A DNA stretch of 64,000 nt, taken from assembly GCA_016165875.1 (NCBI GenBank), contig JABBOT010000004.1:8239642-8303641 (forward strand), given 5' to 3'. This document shows positions 57,949-64,000 of the stretch, piece by piece; positions within the stretch are counted from its first letter, which is position 1; every line of letters begins with the position of its first letter. Source of the stretch: Acanthopleura granulata (lineage: Eukaryota > Mollusca > Polyplacophora > Chitonida > Chitonidae). A program made the position numbers and the translations under genes. The notes under the pieces were generated by a model. It was not told the origin of the DNA and did not search any database. It was given only the letters and a program-made list of their open reading frames with translations.

Positions 57949-60900
57949 TAAGAGTTAGCATGGAGGGAAAGGATAAAGGTTATAATTTATTGCCGTGTAA
58001 AGAGGGTACTGAAAACAGGTAATACCAACAGAGTCAGCCTAAGTATCTTTGTAGCTGCTGTTGTGGGAGTTACGCTCTTGATGTCTGTGTTAAGGCCTGG
58101 TTCCCCCGTCTCACTTCTGTCTGCCATAACGATGCTGCTGATAGACAAACAGCATCACTCCTAACCACTCCAAGTCTACAGCCCTGTGACAGACCCCTGG
58201 CCCCCAAATATATCTCTCTCCCTGAATTCCACTGTGGAGGAGAATCGCATAGGGGCCTCTACTCACACTAGTGTATTTATATAGATTGAAATGTATATTT
58301 AGCAGTCATTTGCTGAAGCACCTAGGAAGCTTGTCCTTCTTCTGGTTGGCAATAACAAGTAAACACTGTTGCAAAATGTTAAAAAGTAACTGACATATCA
58401 GCCATGAGCCTTGGTTGTAATCTTTATATGGCCTGTGCTACTTCAGTGATGATTAGTTTACCTGGTGATCTCTCCAGGTGTGTACAGAATTTGGATTTTT
58501 CCTATTGCATTTGTGTTTCATTGTTTTTTTTTTGGGGGGGGGTATATATGCAATAACTTATTTTTTATACAATGTATAAGATATATCAGAGATCTATATT
58601 TATGTAAGTAATCATAAGTGCAGTCAAAACTTATCCATTTTACACAGTGTAGACATATATGTACATTTTTAAATTCATGCTTTTCAAGATTGCAGTGTCA
58701 TAAAATGTTAATGTCTGAGTTATCTGCTGTTTCAGCAATCAAACAAACATTGCTTAATTTCTGTCAGAATGAGTAGAGCCAGAGATGTACACAGGTCATT
58801 TATTATATGCTGTTTATCTTGAATCTTTACACAAGACTTGTATTTTATTGTGTACTAGCTTGGCACTCCCTGCTCAAAGTGCTGTGATCTATTTTTAGTG
58901 CCACCCTGTGGTCCCTGTAGTCATGCAGATATGTTACCTGTGTTGTTTTCTGCACATGGCTGTTGCAGCGCACGTTACAAAACCATTACATTTGGCATAT
59001 GCAGCCTCCACTGAGTCATGGCAAATGTAAATATGCAAATCCCTGAAGAAACTTCCTGAACAGAACATTCAGCTACAATGATAAAACCATCTTACAATGA
59101 CATGTATTGAAAAAGACTTTGGCATCAAAGAAAAGCACTCTATGTCATGTAGCCCAGTTATGAAACAATGTTCAGAATTATATAACCTTTCTTCTGTTAT
59201 AATAATGTAGCTAAATATTAAAACTCTGTAACATCATGTTGAAACTGAGTTAAATGTAGCCAGTTTTCCTCATTTTTATCAGAGGCCTGGCCTCTCCAAT
59301 CTCCAGTGAATCAGGTGCTGGGCTTTAAGCCAGTGATCATTTGGAAAGGATGCATACATGTATGCATTCTTTTATGTGATATTTGTAACACATGGCCCCA
59401 TAAATAATGGCAATGCACATGTTTTTACTGAATGGGTTGGGTTTTTCCATTAAAGCCAGGATAGTCATAACTACTCCTGGCTGTAATAAAACTTAGCACA
59501 AAAGAGTAAATATTTTTGTGCATGCACTGGTTTATAGAAACTGAACATACCTTAAACTTTTCTCCAACAACATGGAGAACATGTTGAAGTTAGTGTGCGT
59601 CATTCACCTGAAACCTTGAGACCCTCTGTATTATGGTAAATTAACCAGAATAACTTTTATGAAATTTGATCCTGATGAAGACTATGTGTAAGCAGTACAA
59701 ATAGGAGTGTGTACTTGTATATATCTTATCACCTCCTGCCTGTGGTACAGGGCTCTAGGAGTGGGTGACAGCAGGGGGCAGTTTGCTGGGAGACAAGCCA
59801 GCCGGATGGGTGTCAGCTCTTCAGCACACATAATTAAGGCCACACCAACAGGCATATTGAGTTCTGTAACATTGCTTTTAGCTAGCTATGGGCACTGGCA
59901 CAGGTAGCCACTACATACATACTTGCAGTTACTGGAATTTTTTTCTTTTCTTTTTTTTTTTCACATGGAATGTAGCCTAGCTTCTATATGTGTAAGCCTA
60001 CTGAACATTTCATGCAAAACATTCAGTATATGAAAACTTGAAAATGTTAGTTGTATGTGTGTATATGTATATGTAACTAGTGATGTAAGCAGTGTTTTAC
60101 ACTAAACTCTAGAATATTTTCCTGATGGATGTACAGTGCCCAGGCAGACCACTTCACCTTGAGAGGTACCTGACTAAATTTCTGACTTATAGCCACTGTC
60201 CAGAGTGTTGTGAAACCCTGTTTCCAGTTTCTCATATCCAGCTTATATCCAAAGGCCTTGTAAGAATTCCACATAAATAGTTCATATATAGTGTTTACCA
60301 AACACGTCAGAACAAACCAACTGTGACTGGGTTTGCTTCCACACATCTTCTGAGACATAACTAATGTTTTATTTAATGTCTTTTATATTCTTTTGAAAAA
60401 CAAGAGAAGCTGTTATGATCCAAATTCATTACATTTTAGGTCCCATGCATTGTCAGATAACTAAAAGTTTTTCTAGTAATTAAATCATGTTGCAGCCTGT
60501 ATGTTTCAGGGTTGTGTAATGAGGGTGTCCCTTCTGCAAGTGAAGAAACCTGTCTTATTGGTAAACCATTTAAAAACTGTGGATCTAAACTGTCTTTGTT
60601 GTGCACTGGTATCGTAACTGTGTGAGCTAGCTCTTAGCTTCCTGACTGGTGTCCAAGGATGCAGTGGCCCATCTCTATCTGCAGAAGTATATATGTATAT
60701 GTAACTTGTATACAAGTATATAAAAGGAAGACACTGACTGGATAAGATGTCCCTTTGATCATGATAGTGTGTGTCATAGCACGATAGATGTAAATACAAG
60801 GATGTTTTAGTCTCTATCTTAAATGATAGTGGCCTCTTATATACCACACACAGGTTTCACACATCATAGCCTCAGGACAAGTTCCTCACGGCCTTAGGCT

Positions 60901-61340
60901 TACATGTTGAGTCTTTGAGGAGAGATGCTGTAGCATATGGAGTTACAACTGGAAAGACCATGCAATGTTATAGCATTAAAATAACTAATGCCTCGATTTC
61001 GTATTTTCTGTCATCGATGTGTTTGATGTTGTGGAATGTCTGAAGAATGTGCAGCTGAATCTGTGAACACGGAGTTGTTTTTATCCCTTATAATTTACAG
61101 CTGTATACCAAATGTTTAAGGGGCCGAAGTTAATATAACATAGATAGCTTTGAGAATTGGTTTGAAAAGTTCAGTAAGAATTGCCAATATACACATATAG
61201 GGGCTGAACAGAATTAAAGCAGGCCAGTAAGTTTTCAGACAGATGTAGTACTTGAGCAAGTGTCTAGCAAGGCTACTTTTTATACAAGGTAGTTGGTTGG
61301 AAATGTCAGCAGTGTACAGGGTAGGCTAGAGCTGCCCTCT
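57949..61340 (+). other. Putative intron sequence
   Basis: Includes a C-rich stretch (58095-58270) that stands out from its GT-rich surroundings, and a G run at 58533-58541. No exon could be supported. Confidence 0.4.
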
Positions 61341-61344
61341 AAAA

Positions 61345-61545
61345 ACAACTGTGTACCTCAGACACACAGATTATAACAGAATTGAATATCTACATCTTTT
61401 ATGTACCAGAGGTATACAAATTGTGTACTTGAGAGAAAAAAACATGTGTACTGGTGCTAAACACTGTGGTGTACCTCTAGTACACAAACGTGTAGGTGTT
61501 CAATTTTGCTATATAGTTTGTGTACCTGTGGTACACCTTCATTTT
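61345..61545. repeat. Cluster of GTGTACC/GGTACAC inverted motifs
   Basis: GTGTACCTC, TGTACCAGAGGTATACA, GTGGTGTACCTCTAGTACAC and GTGTACCTGTGGTACACC occur within 200 bp. Several are self-complementary around a 3-4-nt centre. Confidence 0.6.
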
Positions 61546-61625
61546 TATTTTATTCATTGTTCATTGTTATTTTAGACAAAACAAAACACATGACAGCAGT
61601 ATTCTGTTAATTTGTCAGCTACATT

Positions 61626-61922
61626 ATGATGTCAATCTTCAGGTTCTTAATGACAGTCCCATAGATTATGATGTCAATCTTCAGGTTCTTAATGACAGTC
61701 CCATAGATTATGATGTCAATCTTCAGGTTCTTAATGACAGTTGCATAGACTACGATGTCAATCTTCAGGTTCTTAATGACAGTCGCATAGACTATGATGT
61801 CAATCTTCAGGTTCTTAATGACAGTCCCATAGATTATGATGTCAGTCTTCAGGTTCTTAATGACAGTCGCATAGACTATGATGTCAATCTTCAGATTCTT
61901 AATGACAGTCGCATAGATTATG
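61626..61922. repeat. 42-bp minisatellite, seven copies
   Basis: Unit TATGATGTCAATCTTCAGGT, TCTTAATGACAGTCCCATAG, AT (42 bp) in seven nearly identical copies. It leaves a 14-residue periodic open frame on both strands (YDVNLQVLNDSPID on plus). The changes between copies (CCC/TGC/CGC) are amino-acid changing, which does not suggest selection for a protein. Confidence 0.93.
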
Positions 61923-61925
61923 TCC

Positions 61926-63364
61926 CGTTGGTATGGAAGAGGAGGGCAGTTGCACAAACATCAGACCTCTATCTTTTTTCAGTGTAAACTGTAATGGAAG
62001 CAAAGTGATTAGATGAGAACAAAAGCATGTACATTATATACAGTTCATCATAATACAACTGCTGCATTAAGCAGTGCACAACAGCATGTTGGCCTCATAT
62101 GTGTTCAGTTGTACTGCAAAGACTAGGATGTTGAAATATATGACATCAAAGGAAACGCCATTCTGTAGGAGTTTGTAGGCAAAGAGATCAAATAAACAGG
62201 CGTTTGATGAAACATTGAGTTGATGATCGGTGGGTTTGGAGATGCACAGATAGCGTTGATGACCTGTGAATATGTTTAGTGCTGTAAACGACGTCCCCAC
62301 CTGGCCTCTTGAGAACTACAGGGGAGAAAGCTCTGAGATTTACAAACAAACAGGCCTGAGTGAGAAAAGATAGTTGCCCAGCCCACTGTAATTAACAACT
62401 GGGTGATATCTTTAAATGCAGGGTGGTACATATTCAGTTCAGTGTTATTACAGTTTTACTAAATTTTTAATTTTTGCAATTGCTAATCATACTGTTATAA
62501 TGTGTAGAAATGAACCATGCAGTGTAACGGCCATAATGTCATTTTTGTTTGTTGAATTGAGATATTATGTTTTTACTGTCATGCATGCGTTGTCACGTAT
62601 CATCGTTTAGCTAAGGGAGGCTATCCCTTTGGGTGTCGCTTAGGTATGCTTTAACTTGTGAATGTTAGCCGCAAACATGGTGAATCACAGACAGCTTGAA
62701 AACAGAAGAATGTAATGAGGCCCAAAAAATAGTTTTCTTTGTTGACACTTTTCTGTGTTTCCGCCTTGCTGACATGGTTTAACGCAGAGTTGTTCCCCTT
62801 TAACTTAAATAGATTGGAATGTGATGAAAATAACATTAAACGTACACAGTGAAATGCAGATGTTTTGAGCCATTGTTTCAGTATTCTTTAATTGTTTTTA
62901 GTTTACTTGTCTTGTTGTGTAATGTGTAACTTATATAACTGATCATGTTATTGATTAATGTATCTCTGCTAGCGTAAATTGTGCATTTTTTCACTTGCCA
63001 TCACAGAGAATGTATGATGTAAAGCTGACATGTCAAATATTGTTGCTCATTGACGTAGAGCTTGTGCCAAAAAGTATATCAGTAAATGCCACGAAATTGA
63101 AGCGTCATCATTGTGCATTGAGTTCTTTACTACTAACTGTTACACATAGGTTATGTATTGAAGAACAAGTGAGCATTTTGCTATAGTTGCAATAACAGCA
63201 GAAGAGTGTATAAATGTGAAGACTGGAAGCAATTAACATCATTTTCTTTGGTCTGACTATAAGGGATACTTTATGAAATTGCTGATCTAACTCTGTCCAC
63301 ATCAGGCTGTTCATGCCTTAGTTTCTATCTCAAACGCATTGTGCACAGATTTCACACGTTGGAA
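61926..63364 (+). other. Putative intron sequence
   Basis: Nothing recognised. Confidence 0.4.
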
Positions 63365-63590
63365 CCTATTTCCCACACCTGAGTCTTATTTCACACCTAG
63401 GTCTGTTTCACACATTTGAGGCTGTTTTATCCACTGCAGCCTATTTCATACACCTGAGCCTATTCCAAACACCTGAACCTGATTTATGCACTTGAGAGTA
63501 TTTCATATATCTGGGCCTGTTTCACACTCCTGGGCCTATTTCCAACACCTAGGCCTATTTCACTCACATAGAAGCCTATTTCACACACAT
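63365..63590. repeat. ~19-21-bp degenerate minisatellite
   Basis: About a dozen units of the type CCTATTTCACACACCTGAG with variable length and sequence. Confidence 0.8.
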
Positions 63591-63954
63591 TACACCAAAG
63601 TGAAAGAATAGATCAATTTGGAAATTGAGTTGTTAAATTCTTGGCTTCAACTTTAGTACTTTGTATGCCTATGTGTATTTTAAATTGAAAACACAGTAAT
63701 ACTGTAGTTCTTCAACCTTTTCACATGTTTTCAAGGCATTTATTCAATCATATTCTGAAGGCATTATTCTGTGTTGACTGATAAAGTCATATTTTTTGTG
63801 AAGCCCTGTAACTGTCCAATCTAACCAGTGTAGTTTTGTCTCCGAAATCCAAAAACAAACGGGCATAAATTGCACTGAAAGTTACTCTTTCATATGAGAA
63901 AAGGTTGAAGAATTACAGTAGATATAAATACAAGTAGTCCATAACACTGACCAG

Positions 63955-63995
63955 GATCAGTGGTTGTAGCCACAAAGAACCTGTACTTGTTTCAG
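63955..63995 (+). CDS. Candidate second coding exon of the plus-strand gene
   Basis: 41 nt bounded by CTGACCAG|GA and TTTCAG|GTAAA. Joined in phase to the exon at 36281-36296 it reads MAESE-GSVVVATKNLYLFQ. The frame has a TGA just upstream of the acceptor, so the exon start is forced if it is coding. The polypyrimidine tract is weak and I do not recognise the protein. It lies five bases from the window edge, so it cannot be tested here. Confidence 0.25.
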
Positions 63996-64000
63996 GTAAA

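Noticed and set aside
61520..61987. 155-residue open frame on the plus strand with 14-residue repeats
   Set aside because: It results from the 42-bp period. Unit differences change amino acids, and the opposite strand is also open.

Overview
This is animal nuclear DNA: AT-rich, with long introns, GT-AG splice sites, tRNA-derived SINE copies and many minisatellites. The repeat style (frequent ACATGTA strings, a SINE ending TTTATTTGATTGGTG..., GGAC/CAGA microsatellite repeats) suggests a marine lophotrochozoan, most likely a bivalve mollusc. That assignment is inference. No prokaryotic, viral or CRISPR features were seen.

Left part, minus strand, 1-17 kb. Eleven phase-consistent coding exons (15040 down to 487) encode the first 681 residues of a CFAP92/KIAA1257-like ciliary protein with a DUF4550-type region. 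The 3' end lies beyond the left edge. A non-coding first exon is possible near 16.4-16.6 kb.

17.2 kb, plus strand. A complete tRNA-Ile (anticodon AAT) gene lies between the two protein genes. From 17.3 to 20.7 kb there are SINE fragments and a ~50-bp minisatellite.

20.9-29.3 kb, minus strand. A complete FBXO7 orthologue is present: ten coding exons, 531 residues, with N-terminal ubiquitin-like region, FP (Fbxo7/PI31) domain, F-box and proline-rich RFDP tail. Every splice phase closes and the length nearly equals that of the human protein (522 aa).

29.3-36.2 kb appears intergenic. It holds a ~380-bp minisatellite, a hairpin-forming palindrome and a striking 285-bp CpG-rich element with 42-bp terminal inverted repeats and nested hairpins.

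36.3-64 kb, plus strand. A short first coding exon (ATG at 36281, strong Kozak context, GTACGT donor) may begin a gene whose first intron fills the rest of the window. A phase-compatible 41-nt candidate second exon lies at the very right edge. The putative intron is rich in tandem repeats: a purine-strand 78-bp array, a ~2.6-kb 45-bp array containing an 826-bp higher-order duplication, a ~1-kb ~62-bp array, a 42-bp array and a ~20-bp array. Base composition by strand appears to flip between the two halves, in keeping with opposite transcription directions.

I found no evidence of a novel multi-gene system. The best candidates for something undescribed are the CpG-rich nested inverted-repeat element at 33.7-34.0 kb and the higher-order minisatellite at 50.5-53.2 kb.
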